From Rhynchospora pubera (lineage: Eukaryota > Streptophyta > Magnoliopsida > Poales > Cyperaceae), in NCBI GenBank assembly GCA_028095005.1, contig CM051459.1, forward strand, positions 256,914,229 to 256,978,228: a stretch of 64,000 bases of DNA, written 5' to 3'. A program made the translations under genes and the position numbers. This document shows, piece after piece, positions 22,304 through 36,463 of the stretch (position 1 is its first letter; each line of letters starts with the position of its first letter). The notes below the pieces were generated by a model. That model was not told the DNA's origin and did not search any database. It saw only the letters and a list, made by a program, of their open reading frames with translations.

Positions 22304-23303
22304 GGTTATGTTAACCCAATTAAAATGGAGTATAGCAACTATTGGCTTTTCTTAATTTCAGTGATAATAAAAATTAATTCTTAATATGATAATAAAGTCC
22401 ATGGTAATTAATAAGAATTAAAAGGTGGCCAGCCTTTTAATGCTTATATAAAACACCAATGTAACTTAATAAATAATAAAAAGAGTTGCATTTTATTTAA
22501 TTATATATATATATGAATAAATTTTATGAAATTTATTTATTTATAGATTTTATATAATTTGGATAATAAATTCAAGATTTATATACTAACGCATATTTTT
22601 TTTTTAATATCTCCTTTACAAAGGGAATTTATAACATTTTATTTTATATAGTATTTTCAGTTATAATTCATAGTCAAAATAATTAGAATTTATCATGACT
22701 AAAGGTTACGGTAATATTTGATTCAATAGATCGTGATATCTTGATTCTTCATTGCAATTTATATATTTTATTTTACAATTAAATTCTGGAAATTCATTTC
22801 GGCTCAATTTACAACACATACAAATGAATTAGTTGATTTTCAATTATTCATTTACTCATCAATTTAATTGGATTATTAAGATAATTAATTTTCTCATACT
22901 CTATATTTATGACTTGTTTAATTGAACAAATTTGAGCTGTATATTACTTTGATGAAATTATCTTTTCATCAACAAATTAATACACTCATAAATAATTATA
23001 CATATATATATTTTATTTATACAATGAATTATTCATCAATTCATTTATATCAAACAACTAACCGTTGTAATTTTATTTTCCATTGATGCAATAATTAAAT
23101 TTAACAATTCATCAGAATAATTAATATTGATTTCTCCTTACATGATTTTCTAGCATCTTTGATTCACCACAAATTTCACAGATAGAATCTGGATTCGTAT
23201 TTAATTTAGAAATTAGAACTAAGAGCACATTTTGAATAAACAATGGTCATTGAAATTATGATAATATTCTTATTTCGATTCATTTATCAAACAAGGATCA
23301 ATA

Positions 23304-25060
23304 TGTTAGTAAGTGTGTAATTTTCGATTTTTATGCTAATTACAAGTTAATTAAGCCATCGAAACAACACACACAACGAATCGTGCACAAAAGCCAAGTT
23401 AACACAAAGAGATTAAGGTGGAAATTATACCTCCCGCGAAATCGTATTCGCGGGGCTCGATCCTACGGCATGGGAATCGATGGCGTGCTTCTCCTTCGTC
23501 TCCAAATCACCTCGAGTCCACCTAGAGATTAACCAAGGTCTAAATCGATTCGTGCTAGCGATTCGATTAGAACAAAGCTAATCCAAGGTATTCTCTCTTC
23601 TTCCTTAATTAACATTTTAATAGGTGGAGAGAATATGCTCAACTCATGAGCTAATGGAGGGAGAGAGGAGGTGAGGTGGCGCCGGCCAAGAGAGGGAGAG
23701 AGGGGGCGGCTAGGGTTAGGGGAGAGAGAAGGTTTAATTTTGCATCTATACATCTCTATATATAGTGCATAATCCCTACCTACCACCAACCCATTATTTA
23801 CATAAAATGCCACTCTACCTACCACCAAGGCCGGCCTCCTTCTTGGGCTTTTTGGGCCTCTTAACTCACTCAAACAAGCCTCTAATTCATTTAATTAAAA
23901 GCTACTCCAAATGCTCTTAAATCGGGCTATATATTTAATGCATATATATTGGCCCAATAAATTAATATAACTATTTATATTAAATTGAGTTGAACTAAAA
24001 TAATTATTAACCAATTAACAATTATTCTAGGATTAGCTAATACATTAATTTATTTCTATATGATCCATTTGACTTAATTAATTATAACGGTGTATAATTA
24101 ATTAATCAACTTATCATATTTCCGCAATACGTACTATTGCGAATAAATAAATAATGTACTGTCTTGGTTAAAACTCTATTTTGTGTGACCCTTTGAGGAT
24201 TTATGCTATGTTGGACATGGAATTAAATCGCTATTTAATTCCAATAATCATAAGCGGTATCTAGCAACACGTTATGATTCCCAATTCGCATAAATAGTGT
24301 ACTGCTACAGTATTTAAATCCTGCATAAGAGAATAAATGAATTTCCCTATTTTGATTCTTATGTCACACGATATCATCGTATAATCCAAGATAGGAATGT
24401 GTCATTCTTGCAGATTATACGTTTCTTGATCTAGAGATAATTGTATAAAGTTGCATGCAAACAATCTATCTCCATCAAGGGGCCCAAACAGATATCGTCA
24501 CTCACTAAGTGAATTAATGAGGGACATACGGTTTTCTTGATGATTAACTTTTCCCCGCACAATTCAAGAGAACATAAATAAAGTCCGTATAGCAGCCCTT
24601 ATCGGGAATCAGCGGTAGACGATATTTATTGAATCTATCCTCATGTGGAAAAGATAAACATCTCAAACTTAGAACCAAAATCATTACGAAATAAACAATG
24701 ACACATAACACAATCCATATGTTTATTTCGATGGGTCAAGTCATGTGCTATGTTCCATAACATACACATATGCAATTAAGTTGGTAACTCTTTACCTATG
24801 ATTTGTAGAACTTAATCATCACTTAACTTGCATACTAATCTTATAAGATAATTAATGTTCCTTGTTAATTATCAAGATTATGGACCGTTTAGATTTATTA
24901 TTGTCATTCTAAAGAATGATCCACAGAGATCTACAATTCAGATCCTCAACCTGAATAATCTGTCAATAATAAACCTAGGAACAGATGATAAAATATCATC
25001 CATAACATAAACTAATAATTAAGTCATTAAATTATTGACTTCTAGGACATAACTCCAACA
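23304..25060 (-). repeat. left (3') LTR of E2
   Basis: 1757-bp LTR with TG..CA ends. A TATA-like CTATATATAG lies near 23755-23764 in the transcribed (minus) orientation. Short open frames inside it recur identically in the other LTR and are not genes. Confidence 0.9.
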
Positions 25061-28000
25061 ATCTCCCACTTGGCCTAGAGTCAATCAGTAGTGACTTCTA
25101 GCCAACGAAGAATTGAGAATGATGTCATATATCTACATATATACATGTCTCGGACCTCAAAAGAAATAATACGCTTAAAGCTAGTTACTCATACGTCCAT
25201 CACGTATGGATGCATAACTGCATCTTGTATACTGCTCAAGGTAGAGGTCATGCTAGAGTGTTCGCTGTGTTCGCGAACCTATCCAAAAATTGTTTGACCC
25301 TATATATATATACTACTATATATATATTCTTGATCATAATACGATATCAAGTGATATCGTTATAGATCATATTTGAATCTCCAATGTAACATTGGGTTCT
25401 TTAGGAGTAAGTTGTGGTTCGAGATGCATAGAACCATAATAACTCGACTAAGAACTTGATCCAAAATAAACTTCTTTTATTGCTTCACAAGTTGCTATGT
25501 ATTTTGCTTTGGTGACGGAAACGGTTGTAATATTCCATTTAGAACACTTTCTAAACTTACAACACCACCTCTTAAGCAAAATATGTAGCTCAATCGTGAT
25601 TATATCAATCTTTTGAAAAATTTTTATTGGTGTAACAACTTACACTAGATTTTTTTCATCTCAAGAGATGAAATTTTATATCACTCTTTCTCATAAGGTA
25701 CTCGAGGATATCCTTGATTATCGTCCAAATGTGTCTCTCTTGTATCCATTTGACAACTGTTTGTCATATCCTTTGGATACTACACATTGGGGCATATGCA
25801 TAAATATGGCGTACGAAATGAAACTCATAATGAAAGAATGTTTGAACTATTTCATGCACTTTCTTGAATTGAGTTGCAATAGACCGAGTTAAACACTCAA
25901 GTCATGCCATGTGACGTATAGTTAGACATCCTTTCTTGGAGTGTAACTTTCGTGTTTCTAGAACACTTCGTCAATATATGCATATTTGCTCAAACCTAAC
26001 ATCCATCATAATCTATCTTTATAGATTTTGTTTCCTTGGATTAGGTGATTTCGCCCAAGTTCTCATTTGAGAAAGCATTCTCCAAAGAGATCTCGACAAT
26101 ATTCATTTTCTTAATGTTATTCCCAATTTAATGAATTGTTATCTTGAACAATACAAATAATACAATTATGCTCCCACTGAATATCTTGTTTATACAAGAT
26201 ACTTTTGACGAAGTTCAACTCCTTGACTTCCTTGTCAAAACTTTTATTCCAATCTCCACAACACTTGCTTTAATCCATTTATGGATCCTTGAAGCATGCG
26301 TATGTTTTTAGCAATACATAAAACCTCGATTTGTGTCAAATGCACAACATCATCCTTCATTCATACGAAGAAGGCGGTTTTATGTGTTTTTCCATATATC
26401 GACATATATGAAATACAACTATTGCTAGAATTATCTTTATTGACTTATACATAGCCACAAGCAAGAAGTTGTGCTTTGTACGTAGTCAACTAGCCATTGA
26501 CTTAGACATAGCTACAAGCGAGAAGCCGCGCTTTGTACATAGTCGATTTGTTATCCATGTCGATCTTCCCTTTTGAAGATATAAACGTTCTTGATGGATT
26601 GCTCCTTCATGAACATCAACCAAGGTCTATACCTTGTTGTTATACATGGATTGCTCTTTAAAGATCATATGAATTCAAAACATATATGTGGAATTGGATC
26701 ATTCCATCGTTTCTTTGTTTATCAACGGATTCTCATATGCTAAGTACGAGAATGTTGTGACAACCCATGCACCGAAACGGCTTAGGAAATCATCTCTCGT
26801 TGATCTTTTGTAGGATTGGTACTTGAGGTTCATGAACTTCTTCCACAACGATTTGTTGAATGAGTTCTTGACTCCTCATATATATTCCATGAGTTTCTCG
26901 AATCATCATCAACTCGTGATATGCTTGAGTCCTCATTGGAAGGAGCGTACTATTAAACTTCTTTTCAAAAACAACTTGTGAATGAAGTTCCGCTCAACTC
27001 CCACTAAGCACCATGTATGGAGTGACAAGTTTCCCATAAGAGTACTTCTTGTAGTGACGCATAAACTCCTTTAATGCTCACTTTACTCCCACTACTTCTT
27101 CTTGAGAATTTCAATTCATCAAGACTACATTATGATTAGCAACAACTACTTTGTTCTTATCATATTCGTGGAAGTAGTGCCTTTTAATATAAAGCATCCT
27201 ACAAATATTAAATGTCTTATTTGGTTTAAGCTTACAAGTCCACAATACTTGAAATAAGCTTCTCAACACCAAATCTCGAGAAGTATTATACTTAGAGATC
27301 AAAATCTCGTAAGATATCTTCTTCAACAGACTTCGATGGAATATTATTCAGTGTAAACAATATTGTCCTCAAACATAATTCCCTAATACGAGTCGAATAA
27401 GTCAATTTGATTTATTATCGATCGAACTATACAAAATTTGTTCGATACCTCCACTCTTGGACATATTATTCCTCATGGAGCGAGTTGTGAAACTACTTTC
27501 ATACTCTTTAGATAATATTTCAAATCATGTGACTTAACTATTTACCGTGATTAATTGTAAGACTTTTCCTTTCTCTTGAACGGTCTTTCAACTTTACACT
27601 TGAACTCCTTTGAACTAGTCAAAAAGTTCTACTTATACCTTATCAAATAGATATGTTAATATCTACAATGATCGTTGGTTAAGTAGTAAAGTATCAATAA
27701 CCTTTCATCGCACAAGTACTTATTGGTCTTTATACATCGATATGTAAAAAGTCCTAATCAAGTCACTTGTCCTTAAACCTTTGTAGGTTAAAGGCGCTTT
27801 TGTCATTTAACAAACATGATTCGCATATCAATCGATTTGAAATCGAATTGAATTACAAGCTCTACGTTACGGAGACTCTCGTAATGCGATTCTCGTTTAT
27901 GTATGTGACTAAGCGGTTATATATAACATGAAAGTCAAATACTTTATGTCAAGTCTTATGCATCCTATTTGTCATTCAAAACTTGCTTATCTATTTCAAG

Positions 28001-31000
28001 CAAATTCAATCAAGATGCATGAAATCATATAAACAATTCCAGAATAAAAGAACTTGTCTTTTATTAAACATAATCATCCATTTCATCGAATATGAAGTGG
28101 AGATGTTTTGAGAAGTTAGGATTAAGGTATGCAACCTTCAATTCCTAAACAAACTCTTAATAAAGATAACTCCACGTATTCAATGGTAATGACTTAGACG
28201 AACAAGTCATTGCCTATACGGAGTTTACTTTACATCTCTCGAACATTCTCTTATTCTTCATTGCTAACACATTTCGTCAAATGTGAGCATATGAACTAGT
28301 ATCAAGTTACTAGTGTAAATTAGAGATAGTGAGATAATTTGAACGACAAATACACTTTAGGATTAAAGCATTACAATCATGGTATTTCGGACAACCTTTC
28401 AAAATGCCTCCAATAAACGGCAAATGAAACATCTCATGTGATACATAATCACAATCAAGAGTCTCGAAATTTCAACTCATGCTTTGGCGAAGTATTTCTT
28501 GAATACTAAACCAATTACCTTTTTGCATCAACAAGTGTGCGAAGAAGGTAACATTATATCCTTTATAATTTTAAAGAGATCGTATGACAATATCAATAAT
28601 CCTTGATATCGGAGATCAATATCTCTAGTTATCAATTAGCTACTTAAATCTTTCGATTTGTAAGCCAATGAAAAGAAGAATCTCTTTGTCAACTCATACT
28701 CTTTATACTCGATCATAAATGATGGAGTTAATATCTACTTTCTCCAAGAACGCTTTCTTGAGTAAGTGGATGAGAGCATACGAGTTAAATCTAGTCCATA
28801 TGAATTCTCTAATTCAAAGGTCTTAGAACTTTCAAATGAGGATATTAGCCACACGCTTTATTGAATAACTTTTCGCCAAAAGTCAATCAATCATCGCGTT
28901 GTTACGTTCGGGTAGTTTGAGAAAAGTTTTGGGAATTGACATACTCAAGTTTCTCTTCGCTAAGATCGTGTCTTAGGAATCGGTATTACTTCTTTAAGTG
29001 AATACTTTTAGAAACGAGTTTGTTCATTTTCAAAGATTGATCGCAACAAAATTAACAATTTTAACATCTATAACAAAATCAATTTAAGGTCAATTAGTTT
29101 ATGCAATTGTTTTATTTATAACAAATAAAACTCCCACTACATTCATTTAATGTCCCAAATGTAGTTGGTTTTTCCAAGATCCCGGTTTTCATCAAGTAGA
29201 GCCTGCTATGGCACGTCACCCTACTTAATTAGACAAGGTAGGTTCTCCAACCAATCATATCGTTCCATATGATTCTTGGTTTGTGAATATCTAAGTATAT
29301 ATTTACAAACTTCGCCCCGATGTCCAAACTCTAGTTGGGTCCATCGAAAAGTAACCTCTCACTATTTGCTCCTTGCAAATCTTAGCTATTTGCACCCCGA
29401 CTACCGAATTGGCAATCATGACGTCCGCTTGGGCGGACCGCGCCATGAGTGACAATCGGCATGAAGGGGATAGAGAGAAGGAGGGCGATTTCACTTAATC
29501 GAGTTTTAGTTGGGACTATCAATCATATGACACTTGTTTGGTGGTCGTGTAAGCATACACCCATACCTAGCCTATGACAATTCATAGCAATCACAAGCAA
29601 TCACATATAAGCATCTCATAGTTGTGGGTTTGTATGGCTCCCGCTTGCATTAGTTTCGCCACATCGTCCATGGAGCAAAACTAATCTAATCCTTGCCCTC
29701 CCACTAAATTCTATAAGGATCTAAATCCTATATAAAATAAAGGTGCAAAATACATGTGAAAACATCCTATTCCCTTCCTATCCTTAGGGGCATGCAAGCC
29801 TCACAAGTTACATAAAAAATTAATCAAAAATTAATTAATGGCACCAAAGGCCGCATTACAAACATTCACACATGCATTCATTTACAACCACAAGGCATTG
29901 AGTCTTGAGCCATACTAAACCCACTATCCACCTACAAAACAAAGTTAGCACATACAAGAACTTTGTTTCCAATTAACGATTTTCAAGCATCTTTGCGTAT
30001 CGTTTGCTATAAGTAAATTCCGTGTACAAATCCTCAATTTTAAACAACCAAACTTGTTTAAATTCATTTAGAAAGTTCTTTCAACATCCCATAACAGAAA
30101 GGAGATCAAACAAGGAGTTTTCTAATTAATTTCAACTAATTTGAATACTTAGAAAAACAGTAATTTACCAAAAAACGTAACTAATGGAATCCAACAAAAA
30201 CAACAGTTTTCGGTCTCCAAAAAATCTCAAATAAATTACTTAAGCTCCTTATCATAATTGTGATTACCAGTAAAAATTTCAAGAAGAGATCTTAAACCAT
30301 CTGGGAGAATCAAAAATGACAAATCTCTTACAAGTGCACGAAACACCGTTATGAGATTTTCAGTTTATCCTCTCAACCATTCGGTCTGTTAGACCACCTT
30401 CTATCCAGTTTTTATATATACAATATACATAGAAAAACTTGTTTAGACTACAGGCTATCCATTCATGAAAAGAAAACAACCAAGTTTAGTTCAATAATAT
30501 TAAGTTACAGCCTAAACAATCAACAAATTCTGTACTGGGACAGACTGTCAATCGAAAGGTTTTAACCTAGTTGAAGGTCCAAATATCCACGAAAAATTAT
30601 GAAATTAATTTTCCTGGAATCCTAACTCAAAATAGAACAACTCCATTTAAACAGAATTTTTAAAGGAGTTCTCAGTTGGTACAGTTTATTAGAACAATCG
30701 ATTTGCTCTACAAACTGGATCTGACGAGATCTTCCTTTTCATACTTGAAAACCCACAAATTAATCCAAGTCATGCAACAATTTATACATGCTCAGAAAGA
30801 GCTTCAAGTCCTCTTTAAATCTAGCCATAGAACACTGGTACTTATATTCAAAATATAAATCTTTCAAGCCATTCAAACAGGACAGTGCGAGCAGAAACCG
30901 GTTCTGCGCACTGTCGCCGTTTTATTCACAGTAAATCCATACTAATTCAGAAAAATGTGAATCTAACGCCAAAAGAATCACAATCCACAGATCTACAACT

Positions 31001-31166
31001 TCTATGTAGATGGAAAAAACTTTCAGAGAACTTATCAAAGCGAAAAACGCGAAACAACACAGAAAATACCATTTCCAGACAGCAAGCAAACGCATCATCT
31101 CTACTAATCCGTTAATTAGCCAATTTCTCTTAATTAAGTGTCAAAATAGCTTAAGTACGACCATGT
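25061..31166 (-). pseudogene. decayed Copia gag-pol interior of E2
   Basis: Minus-strand translation around 26100-26350 shows reverse-transcriptase traces in shifting frames: SINGLKQ, FDKEVKEL and NFVKS, then a damaged YVDD-like and IGNNI stretch. Stops and frameshifts separate them. No frame longer than about 80 codons remains in 6.1 kb, so gag, protease, integrase, RT and RNase H are not functional. The sequence between the recognisable traces was not assigned. Confidence 0.65.
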
Positions 31167-31178
31167 GCTCTGATACCA
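31167..31178 (-). other. primer-binding site of E2 (initiator tRNA-Met)
   Basis: TGGTATCAGAGC on the minus strand, one base from the 5' LTR, complementary to the 3' end of plant initiator tRNA-Met. Confidence 0.9.
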
Positions 31179-31179
31179 C

Positions 31180-32876
31180 TGTTAGTAAGTGTGTAATTTT
31201 CGATTTTTATGCTAATTACAAGTTAATTAAGCCATCGAAACAACACACACAACGAATCGTGCACAAAAGCCAAGTTAACACAAAGAGATTAAGGTGGAAA
31301 TTATACCTCCCGCGAAATCGTATTCGCGGGGCTCGATCCTACGGCATGGGAATCGATGGCGTGCTTCTCCTTCGTCTCCAAATCACCTCGAGTCCACCTA
31401 GAGATTAACCAAGGTCTAAATCGATTCGTGCTAGCGATTCGATTAGAACAAAGCTAATCCAAGGTATTCTCTCTTCTTCCTTAATTAACATTTTAATAGG
31501 TGGAGAGAATATGCTCAACTCATGAGCTAATGGAGGGAGAGAGGAGGTGAGGTGGCGCCGGCCAAGAGAGGGAGAGAGGGGGCGGCTAGGGTTAGGGGAG
31601 AGAGAAGGTTTAATTTTGCATCTATACATCTCTATATATAGTGCATAATCCCTACCTACCACCAACCCATTATTTACATAAAATGCCACTCTACCTACCA
31701 CCAAGGCCGGCCTCCTTCTTGGGCTTTTTGGGCCTCTTAACTCACTCAAACAAGCCTCTAATTCATTTAATTAAAAGCTACTCCAAATGCTCTTAAATCG
31801 GGCTATATATTTAATGCATATATATTGGCCCAATAAATTAATATAACTATTTATATTAAATTGAGTTGAACTAAAATAATTATTAACCAATTAACAATTA
31901 TTCTAGGATTAGCTAATACATTAATTTATTTCTATATGATCCATTTGACTTAATTAATTATAACGGTGTATAATTAATTAATCAACTTATCATATTTCCG
32001 CAATACGTACTATTGCGAATAAATAAATAATGTACTGTCTTGGTTAAAACTCTATTTTGTGTGACCCTTTGAGGATTTATGCTATGTTGGACATGGAATT
32101 AAATCGCTATTTAATTCCAATAATCATAAGCGGTATCTAGCAACACGTTATGATTCCCAATTCGCATAAATAGTGTACTGCTACAGTATTTAAATCCTGC
32201 ATAAGAGAATAAATGAATTTCCCTATTTTGATTCTTATGTCACACGATATCATCGTATAATCCAAGATAGGAATGTGTCATTCTTGCAGATTATACGTTT
32301 CTTGATCTAGAGATAATTGTATAAAGTTGCATGCAAACAATCTATCTCCATCAAGGGGCCCAAACAGATATCGTCACTCACTAAGTGAATTAATGAGGGA
32401 CATACGGTTTTCTTGATGATTAACTTTTCCCCGCACAATTCAAGAGAACATAAATAAAGTCCGTATAGCAGCCCTTATCGGGAATCAGCGGTAGACGATA
32501 TTTATTGAACCTATCCTCATGTGGAAAAGATAAACATCTCAAACTTAGAACCAAAATCATTACGAAATAAACAATGACACATAACACAATCCATATGTTT
32601 ATTTCGATGGGTCAAGTCCTGTGCTATGTTCCATAACATACACATATGCAATTAAGTTGGTAACTCTTTACCTATGATTTGTAGAACTTAATCATCACAT
32701 AACTTGCATACTAATCTTATAAGATAATTAATGTTCCTTGTTAATTATCAAGATTATGGACCGTTTAGATTTATTATTGTCATTCTAAAGAATGATCCAC
32801 AGAGATCTACAATTCAGATCCTCAACCTGAATAATCTGTCAATAATAAACCTAGGAACAGATGATAAAATATCATC
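31180..32876 (-). repeat. right (5') LTR of E2, main part
   Basis: Direct repeat of 23304-25060, interrupted at 32876 by the gypsy-type element. The LTR resumes at 41097 and ends at 41156. Confidence 0.9.
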
Positions 32877-34713
32877 TGATGAAGGCTTATAACCTAGGAA
32901 TCAAATAAATTTATAGACCTAGAGCTAACCTCACTAATCGTTTGGAGTAAAGCTTTAGGGTCGAACCCAAGGGACGGTACAATTGATTACTGGACTTATC
33001 CTTTTTCAAAAGCTAGACAAGAATATTTTTATGGAGTTTTGATAAATTAAATGTAAAGGTGCAAGTAAAGTATATATTTTTGGTTGTTTTGTCAATTAAA
33101 ATAAAGTAAACAACTAAAGTAAGGTTTTTGGGTTTTCAAACAGTATAAAAAGTGTCTTAGGGTTCAGGTTTCACCTTGGTTTGGACTCTAGAACACAGAA
33201 CTTATCACTTTCGTGCATCGAACGGTGTTTTTCAAGCGTTTACTTCTCTGTTCGGTTCGAACAAGGATCTGTTCAATCCGAACAGGAGTCTGTTCAATCC
33301 GAACAAGACTCTGTTCAATCCGAACAGGACTCTGTTCAATCCGAACAAGAGTCTGTTCGATCCGAACAGATGGTATAAGTGTGTGATTTTGAATTTTTAT
33401 GATAGTTTATGCTTTGTGCTAGGGTTTGTTGGTCAAACCTAGATATTCTAAACCTCAGCTGTCGCTTGTTGGACTAGAAACTGGTTTAATCACAACCTAA
33501 CCTAATTAACTCGATTGGTTCACAACTTTTGGTATAGAATTCAATCAACTTAAACTTGTTTGTTGGAGTTCATAAGGATATCTAGAGGTCTTTTGGACTT
33601 GTCTAAAAGTTACACTTTTGGTGCCAACTAATCTCCCCTTTCGGATCTATGATTTATCCCAAATACTTATCTAAATTATCTTGATTATCCTAACTTTAGA
33701 ACTTAACTAAATGCGGCCGTACATCTAGAAGTTAATTAGACTTAACCAAGCAATTCAAACAAGCAATTAACATAATTCTCAACAAAACAAATCAACAAAA
33801 CATATCATATCATATCAAGTCAAATCACAACATCCAAACCTAAGTTACTACCTTACCCCTAAGACTACATAAATTTAGCCTAACATAGTACTAAAACACA
33901 CAACAAATAACATAGAAATAACAAGATACAAGCCCATTGAAAATAGAGAAGAAAACATAGAAGAATAAACCGAATACTCCTTTATGCTTTCGAACTACGA
34001 TCTCTAGGCAGTGGTGTGTTGCAAGATGGTCATCAAACTCGTCTCCTTGCTGCCGTCGCTTCAAAGAACCACGCTTTGATGATCTCCAATGGTGGAAGAG
34101 AGAAAAACGCCTATGGAAAGTGGAATTTTGTGGTATGAAAGGTTGTCCCTTTTTCCTTCAGGTCTAGAGGTGTATATATGGATGTCCCAGGTCGCAAGGA
34201 TGGAAGGCTAGGGCACCAGGGCGCAAGAAATTGTCATTTCCATCAGTTTCTATGTAAAAAATAATGCCTTATGTGATATGGCGGCACCCTGGTCAAACCG
34301 AACAGATCCTTGTTCGAACCGAACAGGAGAGAGAAAGAACAGCTGCACAAGTCTGCTGTTGTGATGCCCAGTCGGATCGAACAGGCTCCTGGTCGGGTCG
34401 ACCAGGAGAGAGAAAATGACGCCTGGCTGCCATAGGTGCTGGTCGGATCGAACAGATGATTGTTCGGGTCGACCAGGAGAGAGAAAAGAGCCTCCAATGC
34501 TAGGAATGAGTCGTCTAGCGTACGTGCTACGTCGGGAATCCATCTATATGCTCCAAAATCATCAGAAATCATCAAAGTCCTGTAAAATAAGAGAAGAAAC
34601 GACGGTAGAGCCAATTCCATGAAAATCATAGCAATCTATTGAATAATTCAATGGTTTGAGTGTTATTTGAGTGCCAAGTACGGTCCAAATGCCTACAAAT
34701 AATGACGATATCA
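32877..34713 (-). repeat. 3' LTR of E3
   Basis: 1837-bp LTR nearly identical to 39255-41091. It contains the 21-bp array at 33248-33370 and further copies of the same palindromic motif near 34295-34335, 34370-34410 and 34438-34485. Confidence 0.95.
33248..33373. repeat. 21-bp palindromic tandem array (six units)
   Basis: Units start at 33248, 33269, 33290, 33311, 33332 and 33353. Each is a variant of CTGTTCaATCCGAACAGgag, an imperfect palindrome. The period equals seven codons, so an open frame reads repeated SVQSEQD/E. The same array is in the other LTR at about 39626-39751. Confidence 0.92.
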
Positions 34714-34729
34714 AATCCCCCCAAACTTA
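34714..34729 (-). other. polypurine tract of E3
   Basis: AAGTTTGGGGGGATT on the minus strand directly before the 3' LTR, the expected primer for second-strand synthesis. Confidence 0.85.
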
Positions 34730-36463
34730 AACTTTGCTTGTCCTCAAGCAACACCATAAGCTTAGAGTTTTGGACTGTACTTAAACCTTAAACATCAAGT
34801 TGTATCTCAAACCAATAAATGTCGTGAAATCAATTGCTATGCCTAAAATTTCTCACACTTTCATCAAATGAGTCAAACAAGAATCAAAATAAAAAACCAA
34901 GTTAAGTGTTCACAACTTAATTAATGCAACTCTTGGCCCTAAGTAAAGTCTTTTCCCAAAAATTAGAACTCTAACTTCCCTTTGATATTTCAAAAGCGAT
35001 CTCAAATTCAATTACCCGTTCCTTTTCACATTCCACAAAAATTTGTAAAGGCCTTTATCAACTTCAGAAATTTTATAATGAACTTTTCTCAAAAGCAATT
35101 TCAATTTTTCACCAATGTGTTTTTTTTTCTTTTTCTTTTTTTCGTGCAAGTCGAGCCGTGGGGCTTTACACCCTAGAGGATAATGCGGTATCATTGGCCT
35201 TAAGTTTGCTACTAGCACATGTCGCGCTAGGGAGGTTAGACGGGTGTTGCTCGACTATGGCCACGGTACACTTGGGCCATAATACTCAACAACTCCTTTA
35301 CCAATGCTTTCGCACCGGGTCCGGTAGAATTAAGCATGAATTGTCCAATTATTTCTCGGTTTTCTTGAGTTGTAATTCCTAACAATTCATACCTAACCCA
35401 ATACCCTCCAATTTGTGGCTAAGTTGGTGGAGAAAGGCCTCAGTGCGTCCTCGTTTTCACAGCTATTTTGATTTATTATCCCATTAATTTTGCTCGTTGG
35501 TGATTCAAGCGATTAAAAAGCAATTTCAACAAGACAAAGTTCATCTTTCAATTTTCAAAGCCGATAAATTTCTTTTCAAAAGTTTGTCAAATACGAATCA
35601 GTTCACTCGGCAAAAACTTGTGAGAATCGACTAAGATTGACATACCAATTCTAAGCATCCAACATCAAGTTCAAATCTTAAAGAAAATACTCCAATTCAG
35701 TCCATTGGTGCAATAACAAGTTCGATATCAAAACATTCTAGGGTTCTTTGAGAAAATTTTTGTTTGACTCAAAACCAAGTTTAAGCAGTGTGAGATTTAA
35801 CGTTTAAAATCCAAATCGAGAGAAAATAGGCAAAACCAACTGATTTCCAAGCCAAAATCAAACCAAATTGTGCAATTTCCATGTTCTGGTCGGATTGACC
35901 AGGTGTCTGTTCGAACTGACCAGAGAAGCAAAAAGTTCGAAAAAATTGCAAAAAATTACCAAAATCCACCAAAAGTTCGATTTTTCTCCTATTCCCTCCC
36001 CCCAAACTTAAATCAAGCATTGTCCTCAATGCATGCAATCAAATAAAAAAGTAAATAGGAGGGAAAAGAGAACTTAGCCAATTTTTGCTTTCCATATGTT
36101 GATTTGCTTCTAGTTTGTTCTCTCGTTGTCCAAGACGGCTCTAATTTGTCTAGATCTTTTGATGCAATCCGTATGAGGTCGATCGGGGTTAGTTGGTTCG
36201 CGTAACCCATGGTGCTCTAGCACGAATTGTATCTTTCTTCGTTTGTTCCTCAAAATTTTCCTACAAACAAACAAATACAAACATCAAATTCTATTTTTGA
36301 TATTTTTTTGTTTTTCTAATTTTTATGGATTTTCTATTTTTTTATTTTTTTATGTATTTTCTATTTTTAATGACAAAATAAATAAAAGAGAGAAGAGTTG
36401 AGAAATCCTTGGGTTGCCTCCCAAGAAGCGCTTGTTTTAGGTCCCTAGCTTGACCATATTTCA
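34730..36463 (-). other. non-coding 3' interior of E3
   Basis: No pol remnant could be recognised between the gag-protease stop and the polypurine tract. A second AAGTTTGGGGGGG tract lies at 35995-36010, and one pair of the palindromic CTGGTCGGATtGACCAG motifs at about 35884-35925. Confidence 0.6.

Noticed and set aside
23529..23873. 114-codon minus-strand ORF, repeated at 31405-31749
   Set aside because: It lies entirely inside the E2 LTR and occurs in both LTRs; no protein features, so not a gene.
34243..34629. 128-codon minus-strand ORF, repeated at 40621-41007
   Set aside because: Inside the E3 LTRs; open because of the palindromic 21-bp-type repeats rather than coding constraint.
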